Source: Plantago major (Eukaryota; Streptophyta; Magnoliopsida; Lamiales; Plantaginaceae). From it: a stretch of 64,000 bases of DNA. The DNA lies in NCBI GenBank assembly GCA_026545765.1, contig JAIFAC010000426.1:1-64000 (forward strand), read 5' to 3'. The position numbers were made by a program, and so were the translations under genes. Shown one piece after another: positions 25,479-37,746 of this stretch. Under the pieces are notes generated by a model. It saw nothing but the letters and a program-made list of their open reading frames with translations, was not told the origin of the DNA and searched no databases. How positions within the stretch are numbered: the first letter of the stretch is position 1; each line of letters starts with the position of its first letter.

Positions 25479-27425
25479 TGTCACGCCCCAAAACCAAAAT
25501 GCTTTGACGCGACCGGCGTCTATCGTGAGATGGGCTCACGCCAAGACGAAGCCTAACTTTAATCCTCAAAATAAATAAATATCTCAGAGTGGTACAACAG
25601 AGCATCTAAAATCCCAAATATAATAATATTACATGTCCTCAATACAAAACGACAATCTCAACAGTACTAATAATCCTATACAATACAAATCTCAAAGTCG
25701 CATCAGCTACTAAATGCCTTCATGACGATCACTATCTGACTACCGTCTCAACTCCAACGTATCTTCGTCCAATCACTTACTAAGTATCTAAAAAAAATGT
25801 GTAAGGGTGAGCTCCTGGCACTTTTACTCGGATCAAGTACATATGAAAAGTATACATGCCATTTTTATATCGAACATAGTCGAAATCGTTTTGCATGGAA
25901 CACATGTCACTATACACAATCATACTTTTATAGCTCGAATCAAATATACACTACGGCCACTAGTATAAGTCCGGTGACACAGAGGTCGGCTTTCACATAA
26001 CATAACCCCCAACACATGAGGTCCAAATACCCCTTAACACATAAGGGTCCAAACATATAACATAAGGGAGTACTCCAAAGCACGACAACCCCTTAACACA
26101 TAAGGGTCCAAACATTTCATAGGCATATCGATGAGCATAAACGTATGTACACATAATCCATGCTTTATCAAATCACTTTCGCAAAATCGCATACACAAGG
26201 AAAACATTTATGGGATATACATACTTGATCCTATTTTGAAAAGACTATTATACCAAGTCCCATTACTTGATACAATAACCACAAGTTGTTTGTCAATCAA
26301 AAACAATACGTATATATTTTACAATATGAAAAATAGAAGCAAAAGTGACAAGAGTTCCCCTTACCTCAAGGTCGATACGAATCCAACTTAATAGCCAACC
26401 ACAAAGCTCCAACTTGCAACTCAAATTCTCCAAAGTCACTTTAAACCATCATTCATCCAAAGCACCACTTGTAAACCCCGCTTAGTCTCTACTACGGTTT
26501 TATAGGTCGGGATTGGGGAAATAGGGTAACAAGGGCAAAACGATAATTTTCTGGAGCTAGGAAAAATAGGATAATGGGTAGAAGGGCATAATTGTGATTC
26601 TATAACGTTCAGGGGAAAAACGGTAATTTAAACGGGTCGAAAAATAGGCTGGAATAAAAAGATAGAAAATATGTCACCAACAAGGTTCTTAACACTTGAC
26701 CTCCAACTTACAATTCAAAGTCCCTACCACTGCACCACACACTCTTCAGTTATTTGGTTTATCAGGAACGTTATTTAACCTCTAACACCTCTACTGAACA
26801 ATTTAAATAACAATCTAACCCCTGTCAACTTCAAATTCTCAAAAGCAGGGGTTCATACTTTTCGAAAAACCTCAAAACAGTCCCTGTGAATCCAAAAACC
26901 TTCCAAACTTCCTAAAATCAAACCAAACTCCTCCAAATCCAAGCAAGGGCTACGGAAATCGTTTACCCATCATCTCCTCCATCGAAAACCATCAATAACA
27001 GTCCAAATCAATACGAATCAGTCCAAATCGAATTGTGGATTCGATCTCCATGTTTCCGGTCTAGTTTTGCAATTCAAACCCCAAGCTTCAATCGCTTCCT
27101 GTTCGATCAAGGTGCCGAGTACGGTGGGTGTGAGGCAGCTAGGTGATGATGGGAGAAGCAATATGGGTGGAGCTAGGTGGTGGATTCGAGGCTGCAAAAG
27201 AACCTAGATAGGAGGAAGAAGAGAACGAGAAGAAGAACAGAACGGCTAAAGGAAACTAATGAAGAATAAAGAAATAAAGGAACATAAATGAAACCCTAAG
27301 GGGCTTTCCAATAATTGAGCCTTTACTCTTGTTCAAAACTTGTAATTCCTCTCGAGCCCAAATTAATTTTTCATCTCCAATTTAAATTCAAATTGACGTT
27401 TCAAAATAAATTTCGGGATTTTACA
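25479..27425 (-). mobile_element. Solo LTR, same family as 21058-22838 (1947 bp)
   Basis: Starts TGTCACGCCCC, ends GATTTTACA, flanked by perfect TATTA duplications (25474-25478, 27426-27430). Block A (about 2930) has the empty site with one copy of this sequence. No internal region or second LTR. It inserted after the A/B duplication or was lost cleanly from A, which is far less likely. Confidence 0.85.
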
Positions 27426-27430
27426 TATTA

Positions 27431-27911
27431 AATCTGATTGAGCGAGAGTTTTGAAGTCCACAATTAATTAGATTGGCATAGTTGTTCATATGTGACTTCT
27501 ATAAGTAATTTACCCTAACTAAAATGACTTGAAATTACTGAAGATTTCAAGATGGAACAATTCCTTATATATAGAGATGAGTTGCAACAGCATACTCTGT
27601 AACAAACTAACAATGCTAACATGACAACTCCAAAACAGAAGGACTTAATCAGAGTGTACAATTACCAAGCAGATCACCTTAATCCAAAGCTAGACAGTTC
27701 AAAAACTCTTAAATTCACCAGCTAATACTAAAGTGCTGATGAAGAAAAGGCCTTTCGTTGTTAATCATCTTGTTTGCATTACACTTTCAAGTACCAGCTC
27801 GGATTCTCATCACTTGGTGATCATATATTACTTGTTGAAGCCCGGGAATACGTTTTTCCTAATCAAATAAACCTACCCTCCTTTTTCTCTTTTTTGTCAA
27901 AGCCATCTTCA
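27431..27911. other. Non-coding part of block B downstream of the FBD fragment
   Basis: Matches 2931-3464 of block A and 37747-38110 of block C. Contains the 3' flank of the FBD gene. No separate gene is seen. Confidence 0.45.
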
Positions 27912-28860
27912 ACTCTTAAGCTCTAGAAAACGAACGTAGTTCCTCCTTTAATAAATCCTCCTCCTGCTTGTCATACGCAGAAACAATGAATTTCTCCAGC
28001 ACTGCCACATGCTCGATAAAAAGCTGTGACAGATCATACCAAGCTTGTGTGGGGGCATAGTGATGAAACTTCACTACTTCAAGATGAGATAACGACGCAT
28101 AATGGCACAGCTGGTTCAAAGACCCACTCATACTCCCAATCACCGTCCTGGTAAAAATAAAAAAGGTTCTCTCTTGAGTTCAAAATTAAAAATTTAAGTG
28201 TGAACCCAAGAGTAAGATACTGAGATAGTAAAACATGTTTTCCTCATGACTTACATCGCCATCCTCGTATAAGATGAGAAATTTCAGACATGGTGTCACA
28301 ATAAGTAGATCACACAGCAAGTAACACATTCGTGAGCTTGAGTTTTCCAACATGTGATACATGGGAATAGGGAGTCCCATGTATGCAAATCCAACACCCT
28401 TCTTAATCAAAGTGACCCTCAACTTCATCCCTCATAATGAAAAAAGTACTGAATCTCTGGAGGGGCAGGTCTGATACCATAAGGTCATCTGTTATCTGAA
28501 ACAATTCAATATAGTTGTTGCATTAGTCTAATTATGATCCTCAGCTAAATAGTCATCCTTTTTTTTTCATTTTGTAATGCTCCGTCTCGCCGAATACTTA
28601 CTTAAAAACATAAACTAATTTCATCAATTAAAATCCAGCAAAATTACTGACCTCAATCAGAAGAGTGTTGAATCTGAATTTGCTCTAGCAGGCCCTATAA
28701 TTCGTTGGTATATCATCTTGTTTGCATTGTTCCTCCATCCAACAATATACCCGCTAGGATGATCATCTCGGTGGTCATGTGTTTCACACAGTTGTGGATT
28801 AAATAGGACAGCTTGACTGCCTGATAAATGAATCATGAACTCCATCTCACTGCATGATCA
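27912..28860 (-). pseudogene. FBD-domain (F-box/LRR family) gene fragment, copy B
   Basis: Minus strand. An LRR-type exon ends LKFLILYEDGD at 28255 with a GTAAGT donor. A short intron ends in TTTTTACCAG, and the last exon (28149-27912) begins DGDWEYEW and carries the FBD signature (SHLEVVKFHHYAPTQ, FIEHVAVLEKFIVSA, EELRSFSRA, stop). One extra T in the VPLCVV-SHLE phrase relative to copy C shifts the frame, so the FBD exon is not continuous. An upstream block (28845-28657, MEFMIHLSGSQAVLFNPQ) is shared by all copies, function unknown. No F-box motif is seen. FBD proteins usually act in SCF-type ubiquitination. Confidence 0.55.
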
Positions 28861-30185
28861 TTAAAGGGGACCAATTAATTACTGTATAAAATTAGATCGA
28901 AATGTACATGACTACTAGTAGCAAAAATCTGTTAACAAAACTAAACACAAGTACGGAAAATTCAGAAGTAAAGCATAGAATTGGAAAATAATCTTGGGAA
29001 TATAGAACATTAGTTGAGAAAATCATAAACATGCTAACTTGAGATTATATCTCATACATTCATAACTAAATACATATTATGCTGAAATTGGCGAGGACAT
29101 GATAAATTTAAAATTATAAAGGTAGATGTAGAACTATCTAATCGGAGAGCAAATGCTCCTACTGTCCTACACCTTTACCAATCAGATCTGCAGCACGAAT
29201 TAAATCTGAATTCCAGATGTTGATGAAGCAAATCAAATGAATACAATCTTGAAATTTTATATCGATATATTAAATCAAGAAAAAAAATCAGAGAACAGAA
29301 AATCATCATGTCACATCTGCTATTGTTAGATCTATCTTTGTAAACCTGGATTACGATCAGGCAAAACAAAATTAGGAAAGCAGCAAATCAATTTGAACAT
29401 CTATGTTATGTAAACATGAAAATGAAAGATTAAGAAAACCTAAACAGGTATGTTATGTAAGAGCAAGATCCGCGAATTAGTGATATTCCACAACAACATT
29501 TCAGAATTCTTAATGTTCATCAAGCAAAACAGATCAGAAATAACCAAACCATAAAAAGAAAAGGAACTTCTGAGAGTATGAATGGTTGAGAAGGACTACT
29601 TACAATGTCTGCAAACTCAGTCAGAGCCGCCTTTCTCTATCTCCAGACTGACAGGAATATAGGCTGTTGTACTCGTATATATAGGCAGCGTGTGCTAGGT
29701 TAAAGGGGAAAAAGGAAAGGATAAATTGACATTTCGACTGCAAATCTACTCGAGTCGAGTTGTGGAGTTGATGAATATTAACTAAATTGAAGTTGATTTT
29801 TTAAGTTTGTGTTTGGTATTAAATTATGATGTTTTGTAGGGTTTTAATTGTATATTTGAGTTTGGAATTGATAAATAGTCAACCAAAAAATAAATAAATA
29901 AACCGCTAACTCACCAAAGAATATAGTAACGCTTTTTCTTTTTCTACCTACGTCGCTTTATTCCTAATCATAGAACATGCAATATTTTAACTTTTAATTC
30001 TGAATTGATCTCTCTGTTCAATCACTTCAATTTATGTTTAGGTGGTCGTCCATATGAATTTGTGGTTCAAAGTAGTCGTCTGGCACCTTTGCCTCATTGG
30101 CCATTTAACTCAAGTCGAAATCTAACTACTTTTTTTTAAGGATCAAAATCAGACGTAAAGACTGATGGCATACACCGCGTCCATC

Positions 30186-30187
<2 letters not shown>
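28861..30187. other. Upstream region of FBD fragment B
   Basis: AT-rich DNA matching 4301-5632 and 39045-40600. A GTAAGTAG donor near 29600 may mark a 5' non-coding exon. No open coding exon. Confidence 0.4.

Positions 30188-30255
<68 letters not shown>
30188..30255. repeat. (GA)n microsatellite, copy B
   Basis: About 33 GA units followed by a G-run. Counterpart of 5633-5693. Confidence 0.95.
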
Positions 30256-30259
<4 letters not shown>

Positions 30260-31099
30260 AACAACTGTTTACAAGAAACTGATCGAGTACAAAGGCACGT
30301 GGTTGAAAAACTGCAAATAATACTGCATGCTCACAATCCATTTGTACAATGGTTATGATATATATGTCAACGTTCTGGACTTATTTATTGCAAGCTTCTT
30401 ATTAAAGGGAGATCAGTTGAAGATCGACAAAATATTGTCCCGCTAGCATTTATAACAAGTTGCAGTTGTTGTACCAACAAATGAGGATCTACCATATGGA
30501 ACGGACATAAACATAATTAATAGTGTACAAACAAGCGGAGGTCGATTATGCCCAGGTTGTTCCAACAACCACTGGTTCCATTTTACAAAGTATGGGGATA
30601 CGAAATCAAAACCAGATCCTCTCACCGTTTCAAATGGAGATGAGAGATAAACTTTAGGAAATCAAATCAATCTTGGAAGGGTGCCTCTAGTCGTCCTCTT
30701 TCATTGTGTTTATTTACAATATATTTAGAAACGTCTCAAAATTCATACAATTAGGGTGGATGATGTCTTTTTTTAAAAACCCGTACTAACTTTAATTTAT
30801 AGAGATCTTGATTTATAATAAGCATAAAGTATCTAGTATATATTCAAAAGTTACTCCAAACACCGGGAACACTTGTATATGGTAATAATTAATGTGTTTT
30901 ATTGCATTTTATTACAAAGATAGACCATGCTAAATATTAAAAAGTTGAATATAATACATATAAACAAGATTGCGACCCCCCAACAACCTAGCCGACAAGG
31001 GCTATAGGCATAGCTTTGCCCCTCTAAGGGGTATTTCAAGAAATCACTTGTAAGAATGTTCCAAAAAAAAAGATATACCCAAAGAAATTTCACGCAGGA

Positions 31100-31956
31100 T
31101 CAAAACCCGAGATATACCAGATTTCCAAGCATCATTGGAACAGGTCGACTAAATATATTATTCGAAACATCCAGATAAAGGAGCTTTGTGGCATTGCATA
31201 TGGAAGAGGATATTGGTCCACTCAACTGATTGTCAAACAGGAAAAGATATTGGAGATTTGGAAGCTTGGTTCCCAGATCCGGTGGAAGATTACCGATAAG
31301 GTAATTATTTCTTGTATCTAAAGCTACAAACGATGTGATATTGAAGACCCCATACGGAATTTCACCAGAGATACTGTTATTTGCAACAGAAAATTTCTGC
31401 AAGTTCAACAGCCTGTTGAATTCATTTGGTATCTCTCCCTGCAAGAACAGACCTTTAAGGTTTGTAGCATTAGATAGAGACATCGGGAGTGTTCCAGTTA
31501 TCTGGTTACTGTTTAGATATAAGACCTCTAACATCAGAAAGTTACCAAATGAAGTTGGAATTCTACCCACCAGATAATTTGCATTCATCCTGAGATCTGA
31601 GAGTTTCGTTAGCTTCCCGAGATTGATCGGAATGACACAATCCAACCCATTCTCCTGCAGAAACATGACCTGTAACATTGAAAAGATACCAAAAGAAGAT
31701 GGGATGTTGCCAACCAGATTTTTTATAGAGAATACAATATGGTGGGAATTGGTTGTTTATTACTTTGTGGGTATATATACCCCATTATATAGATAGTACA
31801 CATCTACATATATGGAAATATATAATTGCAATCTTTACATGTTAACTATCCCATGATTTAAACTAGGGAAACTTCTACACACTTATCATCCTTAATATTA
31901 TTACCATTGATCATCAGATCTAAGAGTCTGGTTAGCTTCCCGAGCTCTAATGGAAT
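31100..31956 (-). pseudogene. LRR receptor-kinase fragment, copy B
   Basis: A 192-codon open frame (31678-31100) encodes about seven LRRs, including NQITGTLPMSLSNATNL, VANNSISGEIPYGVFN, NNYLIGNLPPDLGTKLPNL and NQLSGPISSSICNATKL. These are typical of the ectodomain of LRR-RLK subfamily XII pattern-recognition receptors. Coding similarity continues upstream to 31956 with the same 169-bp insertion as in block A (about 31725-31900), then stops at the Mutator-like element. Downstream it ends at LGNLVYLGF with no transmembrane or kinase part. One repeat is short by several residues (the GLFLQGEIP junction). It is a well preserved but truncated fragment. Confidence 0.75.
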
Positions 31957-32765
31957 GAATGAATTGCCAAAATAGCCTTCTTCCAAAAAAATCTATTTCA
32001 AACTAGACTTCTACAAAATTTATTTTTCTTTATAGCCTTCTTTGCCACATTAGATGCCATGTAGATAATAGAATGTCACAAAAGCCAACTTAAAATGTCA
32101 CAAAATCATTTAACATAATATATTAAAGAAAAAAAAGCTTTCATCAGTTTAAATATTATCATCTAGTCTTCAAAATATTTAAACTATTTAATTAATTATT
32201 AATCTTACAATATTAAGACAAAAATGTAGTCTTTAATAATTGTTTTAAATCCTACTGATAAAGAACCATCCGTATTAATCGACTTAAGGCTTCAAGGCAA
32301 ACAATAAATATAAATTATATAGGGTTAGATGCAAATAACCCAGATATTATCAAAAAAAATTTAAAAAAAAACAATTAAAAGATAGATCCCGCATGAAGTT
32401 CTCTCACCTTAGTTCATTCACTTGTTACTAATGATGTTAGGTTTTTCATTAAACTGTGTATTTTATGTGACATATATACCGTTAAACTAAAAAAAGTTAG
32501 AAGAACAAATATTAGTTTATCAGATATATATAAGTGGACAACTATTGAAGCCAGAATTGAGTACTTCATTTAAGTTAAATTGAACCGATTTGTAATATAC
32601 ATTTAAATTAGACTTTAATTACAAAAAACAATATATTTTATTCATTCTAATTATAAGTCCTAATGCAACTCTAACAAAATCAATTCATCGTGGAAAAAAA
32701 CTCAATTTGTCTTCTCCAATTAAATTCCAAGCTATAAATCAAGCCCAACAGAATTAGTTCATAAT
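31957..32765. mobile_element. Mutator-like element, left part only (copy B)
   Basis: Same left terminal repeat as 9120 (GAATGAATTG) after the same LRR flank. The right end is missing because block similarity stops at about 32765. Confidence 0.65.
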
Positions 32766-33104
32766 CTTATTCTTGAAAGTGCAATTTATATTGCACTTGT
32801 TTTGTTAATTCGGCCTTTCTTCGCTTATTAACCGCTCGACAATTGTAGTTGTTTTTCTATGGATATTTTGTAGGAAATAACAAGTTGGGCTACAACATAA
32901 GTTAATGGATCAAGATTGGTAGCTTGGGCCTCAAGGAAGAAACCCAACGCAATCTGGAAGAGCTGATATTGTATAAGGAAAGAATTGGTGAAGGCATGGA
33001 CACTTGGAGAGAAAGAAAGAAATAAAGATCTTGAGATATCCAAATAAGGAAGATTTCCTTCTGGAAGAAAACGTAAAGAAGGAATAGGATCAGTGTTCTT
33101 CTTA
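32766..33104. other. Unassigned DNA between blocks B and D
   Basis: No similarity to other parts of the window noticed and no gene recognised. It contains a short hairpin-like AGTGCAATTTATATTGCACT (32777-32796). Purine-rich in its second half. Confidence 0.35.
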
Positions 33105-34290
33105 TGTCAAGCAAATCAAAGGAAGATAAATCAGAATCCAAATGAATACAATCTTGAAATTTTATTTCGATGTTAAATCAAGAAAATAAATCGAGAATGT
33201 AAAATCATCATGTCGATCCGCTATTGTTAGATCTATCTTTGTAAACCGGATTATGATCGTAAAACAAAATTAGGAAAGCAAAGAATTGAAGAAACGGATT
33301 TGAACATCTAGTCAAGTTAATATGTCAAATTGAATTTCGTAATCAAATCAAAGAATAAGAAAAACCTAAATGTATGTTATGTGAGAGCAAGATCCATGAA
33401 GTTAGCTCGTTTTTCAATCAAAACTCATTCGCCTTCCTGCTTAGTTATATTTTATAATACAATTCATTCGGCCTACCGCTAGTTATATTTTATAATACAA
33501 TTCAGCCCTACCAAGAATTTCAGTTGAAAAGAACAGAGCATTAGTGTTATTCTACAACAACATTTCGGAATTCTTAATGGTCATCAAGCAAAACAGATCA
33601 GAAATCACCGAACCGTAAAAAAAGAGAAAACAGATTGAATGGTTGAGAGGACTACTTACAATGCTGCAAACTCACATTACCGCCTTTCCCTATCTCGCAT
33701 CGAAAGAATATAAAGCCGTTGTACTCAGATATATAGCCGCAAAGTGCTAGGTTAAGGGAAAAAAGGAAATAGTAAAAACACTTTGTTTGTGATTGTTATT
33801 TCAACTTTAAATTCTACTTGAGTCGACTTGTATGGTTGACAAATACTTATTAATTTAATTAAAGTTGATTTTTGAAGTTTATGTGCGGTATTAAATTGTG
33901 ATAGTTTTTAGGGTTTTTATAGTATGTTTGAGTTTACAGTTGATGAATAGTCACTCAACTCGAGTAACATTGGGAAACGAACAAAAAATACTAGCAAGAC
34001 TCAACTCGATCTGAAAAAATCAATTCGAATTGAGAGCAAAACACGATGCTTGTTTTATCACTTTTATGGTAGAATGGGAAAGAATAGGTTAGTTCGAGTA
34101 TACCTTCTACATCTCTTCAGTTGAACTTCACGTGATTCGCTTAACTATTTTTTTTCATCTTTACCCACGCCATTCATTCCTAATCATAAAACATGCAATG
34201 TTTTAACTTTTAACTGTGAAATGATCTCTCTATACAATCACTTCAATTTATGTTTAGGTGGTCGTCAATTGGTTAAGGGTCAACATGAAA
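33105..34290. repeat. Partial duplication, block D
   Basis: Matches 39447-40495 of block C (upstream region of the FBD gene) with many small indels, plus a Tourist-like insertion at 33405-33540. C and D share about 100 bp near 34000/40180 absent from A and B, so C and D are closest relatives. D ends where the LTR-element interior begins. Confidence 0.75.
33405..33540. mobile_element. Tourist-like MITE, 136 bp
   Basis: Flanked by TTA (33402-33404, 33541-33543). Blocks A, B and C have the empty site (GAATTAGTG or GAGTTAGTG). Left end GCTCGTTTTTCAA and right end, inverted, TGCTCTGTTCTTTTCAACTG. Two internal copies of a GTTATATTTTATAATACAATTC-like word are present. Confidence 0.8.
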
Positions 34291-34379
34291 TAAACAAATC
34301 CCAACCTTTGAAAGTATCTCCTAGCTCTTAAGCTTATGGAGTTGGCCTCACTTTGCTTCAGGCAAATAAAGGTGTAAGA

Positions 34380-34490
34380 TGCTTGTCCTAGCCACTCTGG
34401 TGGTAGGAGACTTGCCCTGGCTACTTTGGCGTTGGAGACGGTCCTAGCCACTTTGGCGGTAGGAGGCTATCCTAGCCAAATTGGTAGCAA
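34380..34490. repeat. Short tandem repeat, about 35 bp, in LTR-element interior
   Basis: Three to four diverged copies of a TCCTAGCCACTTTGGCGGTAG-like word in a row, just left of the 24-bp minisatellite. Not present at the matching place in copy 2. Confidence 0.6.
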
Positions 34491-34574
34491 GTGTCGGATG
34501 TTTGTAGGACAATGAGTGTCTTACTTAGTTGGTCCGGAGGATGTAGTCTGACCTTAGGACACGATCTCTAAGAC

Positions 34575-35890
34575 ATGATCAAGGACCCGCTCCGAGGATA
34601 TGGTGAGAACCTGGTCCGAGGAGATGGTAAGAACCGGGTCCAAGGACATGGTAAGAACATGGTTCGAGGCCACGGTGAGAACTGGCTCCGAGGAGATGGT
34701 AAGAACTTGGACCGAGGACTTGGTAAGAGCCTGCTCCGAGGAGATGGTAAGAACCGAGTCCGAGGTGACGGTGAGGACCGGCTCCGAGGAGATGGTGAGG
34801 ACCTGCTCCGAGGAGATGGTAAGAACCTGGTCCAAGGAGATGGTAAGAACGTGCTCCGAGGCGACGGTGAGAACCGGCTCCGTGGAGAGGGTGAGCATCG
34901 GGTCCGAGGCGACGGTGAGCACCGGGTCCGAGGCGACGGTGAGGACCGACTCCAAGGAGATGGTGAGGACCTGCTCCGAGGAGATGGTAAGAACCGGGTC
35001 CGAGGGGACGGTGAGGACCGACTCCGAGGAGATGGTGAGGACCGACACCGAGGAGATGGTGAGGACCTGCTCCGAGGAGACGATGAGGACCGACTCCGAG
35101 GAGATGGTGAGGACCTGCTCCGAGGAGATTGTAAGAACCGGGTCCGAGGCGACGGTGAGGACCGGCCTCGAGGAGATGGTGAGGACCTGCTCCAAGGAGA
35201 TGGTAAGAACCGGGTCCGAGGCGACGGTGAGGACCTGCTCCGAAGAGATGGTAAGAACCGGGTCTGAGGCGACGGTGAGGACCGGCTCCGAGGAGATGGT
35301 GAGGACCTGCTCCGAGGAGATGGTGAGAACCTGCTTCGAGGAGATGGTAAGAACCGGGTCCAGGCGACGGTGAGGACCGACTCCATGGAGATGGTGAGGA
35401 CCTGCTCCGAGGAGATGGTGAGAACCTGCTCCGAGGAGATGGTAAGAATCGGGTCCAGGCGACGGTGAGGATCGACTCCGAGGAGATGGTGAGGACCTGC
35501 TCCGAGGAGATGGTGAGAACCTGCTCTGAGGAGATGGTAAGAACCGGGTCCAGGCGACGGTGAGGACCGACTCCGAGGAGATGGTGAGAACCTGCTCCGA
35601 GGAGATGGTGAGAACCTGCTCCGAGGAGATGGTAAGCACCGGGTCCAGGCGACGGTGAGGACCGGCTCCGAGGAGATGGTGAGAACCTGCTCCGAGGAGG
35701 TGGTAAGGACCTGGTCGGAGGCCATGGTAAGAACCTGGACCGAGAACTTGGAAAGAGCCTGGTCCGAGGACTTGGTGAGAGCCTGGTCCGAGGAGACGGT
35801 AAGAACCTGCTCAGAGGACTTGGTAAGAGCCAGCTCCGAGGAGATGGTCCGACCTTATCCGGCCTTAGGGAGCCTAGGATATGGTGCCTA
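34575..35890. repeat. 24-bp minisatellite in LTR element, copy 1
   Basis: About 55 units of consensus CTCCGAGGAGATGGTGAGGA plus CCTG, with variants (AAGAACCGGGTC, GCGACGGTGA). Because the unit is divisible by three, several frames on both strands stay open for 230-385 codons and repeat every eight residues (for example VLTISSEQ). This is a property of the repeat, not evidence of a gene. Copy 2 has about half as many units (57585-58245). Confidence 0.9.
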
Positions 35891-36940
35891 GGACGTGGTC
35901 CGAGGATTGTCCCTAGGGCGTGGTCCTATCCTGCCTTCCTTGGATGATTTTTGCTAAGTGCTCCACTGACCTCATCTTCTTTTCCCTTCTCAAACCTTTT
36001 TAGGAAGAGCGTGATGATGTCCATCTAAGACTTGATGGAGTCATCGGGTAAGGGTGGTTGCGAAGGTAAGAGCCTTCATGTTATCATTCGCACTATCGAC
36101 TCAAATTGCCTCATACTTAGTCGATGACCCTGGACAAGTATCACCGTAGTATTTCTCACGAGCCTTTACCATTTTTTCCAGAGTAGCGCTGAGCTTCTAA
36201 GGCCTTCATTGAGGTAGATTCTTCAAGGGCAGCCTCGCCAGCCCTCGATTGATTGCTACATCCGAGGAAGATCCTCAATTTGAACCACCGATACTTTTGG
36301 CCATGTGATCCTTTACTCTATGCAAAGGAGCTGTAGCGTTTACTAGGACCTACTTCATCGGCCCCAGTCTGACCGGACTTCTTTCAGGTCGGTCAGATGT
36401 CAGCCGTTTCCTATTAAGAAGGTTGCGATGATCTTCCGTTGAACTTGTTCTCCTAATCTTCCGAAATGGAGCGTGTTCATTTCTAGATTGATCCGGCTTA
36501 GCTTGCCTAGGAACCGCCAAGGGTGGAGTAGCTTGCGGAGCCTAAACATTGTTAGAACCAAAGCATCCTTGAATAGTAAGAGGCCAAACTGGTTCTCGCT
36601 CATCCCAAACTCACTTGGGCGAATGACATGCCTGTTTGGAAGAGTGAAGTTTCTTTCGGGAGGAGGACCATGTGTTCCTGACAGAGGAACTTATCCTTCA
36701 ACTCCGAATGCTTGAGTTCTTATTGAAGGATCAGCGGCTATTTCCTCTTCTGAAGAAAGACTAGCAGTGTGACCATCACTTGGATAGTCCATCGTTTCTG
36801 AAGTGGCTCTTGCCACTCTTCCCCTCCGAGTGGGAGGTCTGCCTCTTTGCCTTGGGGAGGGCGTCCAAGCCGCAGTAGTGTTGGTTCTCACTGACCTTCT
36901 TGTTCTTGCCATTACGGAAGAGAACGGAACTTTTTGTAAA

Positions 36941-36963
36941 GTTTCCCACAGACGGCGCCAAAA
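36941..36963 (-). other. Primer-binding site region, LTR element copy 1
   Basis: On the minus strand the LTR end CTCAACA is followed by TTTTGGCGCCGTCTGTGGGA. TGGCGCCGT complements the 3' end of plant tRNA-Asp. The same arrangement occurs at 63916-63938. Confidence 0.7.
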
Positions 36964-37503
36964 TGTTGAGGGTAAGATCCCCCAACTACTTAGAGATTAT
37001 TCGACCTCACGGATAATGGCCAAGGTAAGAAGTCTGCATCGTAAGAACCAGCAGGTTGAGCTCAGAAGAACCGCACAAGTGACTTGAGTGGGGGTTAGAC
37101 CCGTTTGCTAAGTGTCAAACCTATGGAGATTTTACTCAAGAGAGATCAAGATCGCTCAGATAATAGTTGAGAAGGTAAGAGTCTAGGAAGAAGGCTTGAC
37201 TTACTTTGCATTATGAGGATATGTGCATATTTATAGGTTTCCCTTGAGAAAGGAGGACTCACAAGATCGCGCCAAGTGTACGTCCCAGATTGCGCCAACA
37301 ATGCTCTATTAGGCCCATGGCCCAATGTCTTGATAGGCCTATGGCCCAATAGGTTGGTTTGGTTAGGACGTCCCATCTGGTGATCAGAACCGATAGAGCT
37401 AGCAGACGTCCGCTGGGACAAGAGTCGATAGAAGCTAGGACATCCCGCCAGGACCAGAAGTCCGACAGGACGTTAGGACCATGGACATATTTCTGTATCA
37501 ACA
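36964..37503 (-). mobile_element. 5' LTR of Gypsy-like element copy 1 (540 bp)
   Basis: Begins TGTTGAGGG and ends TATCAACA on the plus strand; next to the primer-binding region on the left and followed by CTATG (37504-37508) on the right. Clearly homologous to 45962-46535 and to the partial LTR at 63939-64000. The right third has two or three diverged copies of a unit that is repeated four times in the other LTR. Confidence 0.75.
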
Positions 37504-37508
37504 CTATG

Positions 37509-37746
37509 TTTAACGGCCATGAGATTATTTTCCCTTTGCCAGATTTTATACCTTGAGATTTAGAATCTTTAAGGGCCTTATTAATGGTGTATACAGCTGA
37601 TGTTTCGTTGTTCGCTTGCGGTTGCATAATGTTGCAGAGGATTTTGTAATCCTTGCGTCCATCAGTAAATACACCAGCAAATTTGGTAATAGTTATAAAC
37701 AGGCATGAGAAAAAAATTTATTCCGATTTTAATAGCTAGAGAAAGC
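37509..37746. other. Flank of LTR element copy 1, possible exon
   Basis: A minus-strand frame reads FAGVFTDGRKDYKIL and then MQPQANNETSAVYTINKAL, which looks protein-like, but I recognise no family. No splice or start evidence. Confidence 0.25.

Larger units (their letters stand above)
24133..32765. repeat. Segmental duplication, block B
   Basis: Direct-orientation counterpart of block A, about 22 kb away. It lacks the Tourist-like element and solo LTR of A and has a private solo LTR (25479-27425). The right end of similarity falls within the Mutator-like element at about 32765. Confidence 0.85.
34290..37503 (-). mobile_element. Ty3/Gypsy-like element (tRNA-Asp primed), copy 1, truncated
   Basis: Reading on the minus strand: 5' LTR (37503-36964), primer-binding region with TTTTGGCGCCGTCTGTGGGA, an ORF-like start (MARTRRSVRTNT, about 36912), further interior, a 24-bp minisatellite, then a break at about 34290 where block D begins. 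The 3' LTR is missing. The TGGCGCCGT core fits plant tRNA-Asp, as used by Athila/Tat-type Gypsy elements and their non-autonomous relatives. No protease, reverse transcriptase or integrase was recognised. It looks broken; large parts are absent. Confidence 0.65.

Noticed and set aside
34554-35725. Long minus-strand open frames (361 and 385 codons) and plus-strand frames (230 and 257 codons)
   Set aside because: All lie in the 24-bp minisatellite; the period keeps several frames open on both strands. No domain and no non-repeat coding part.
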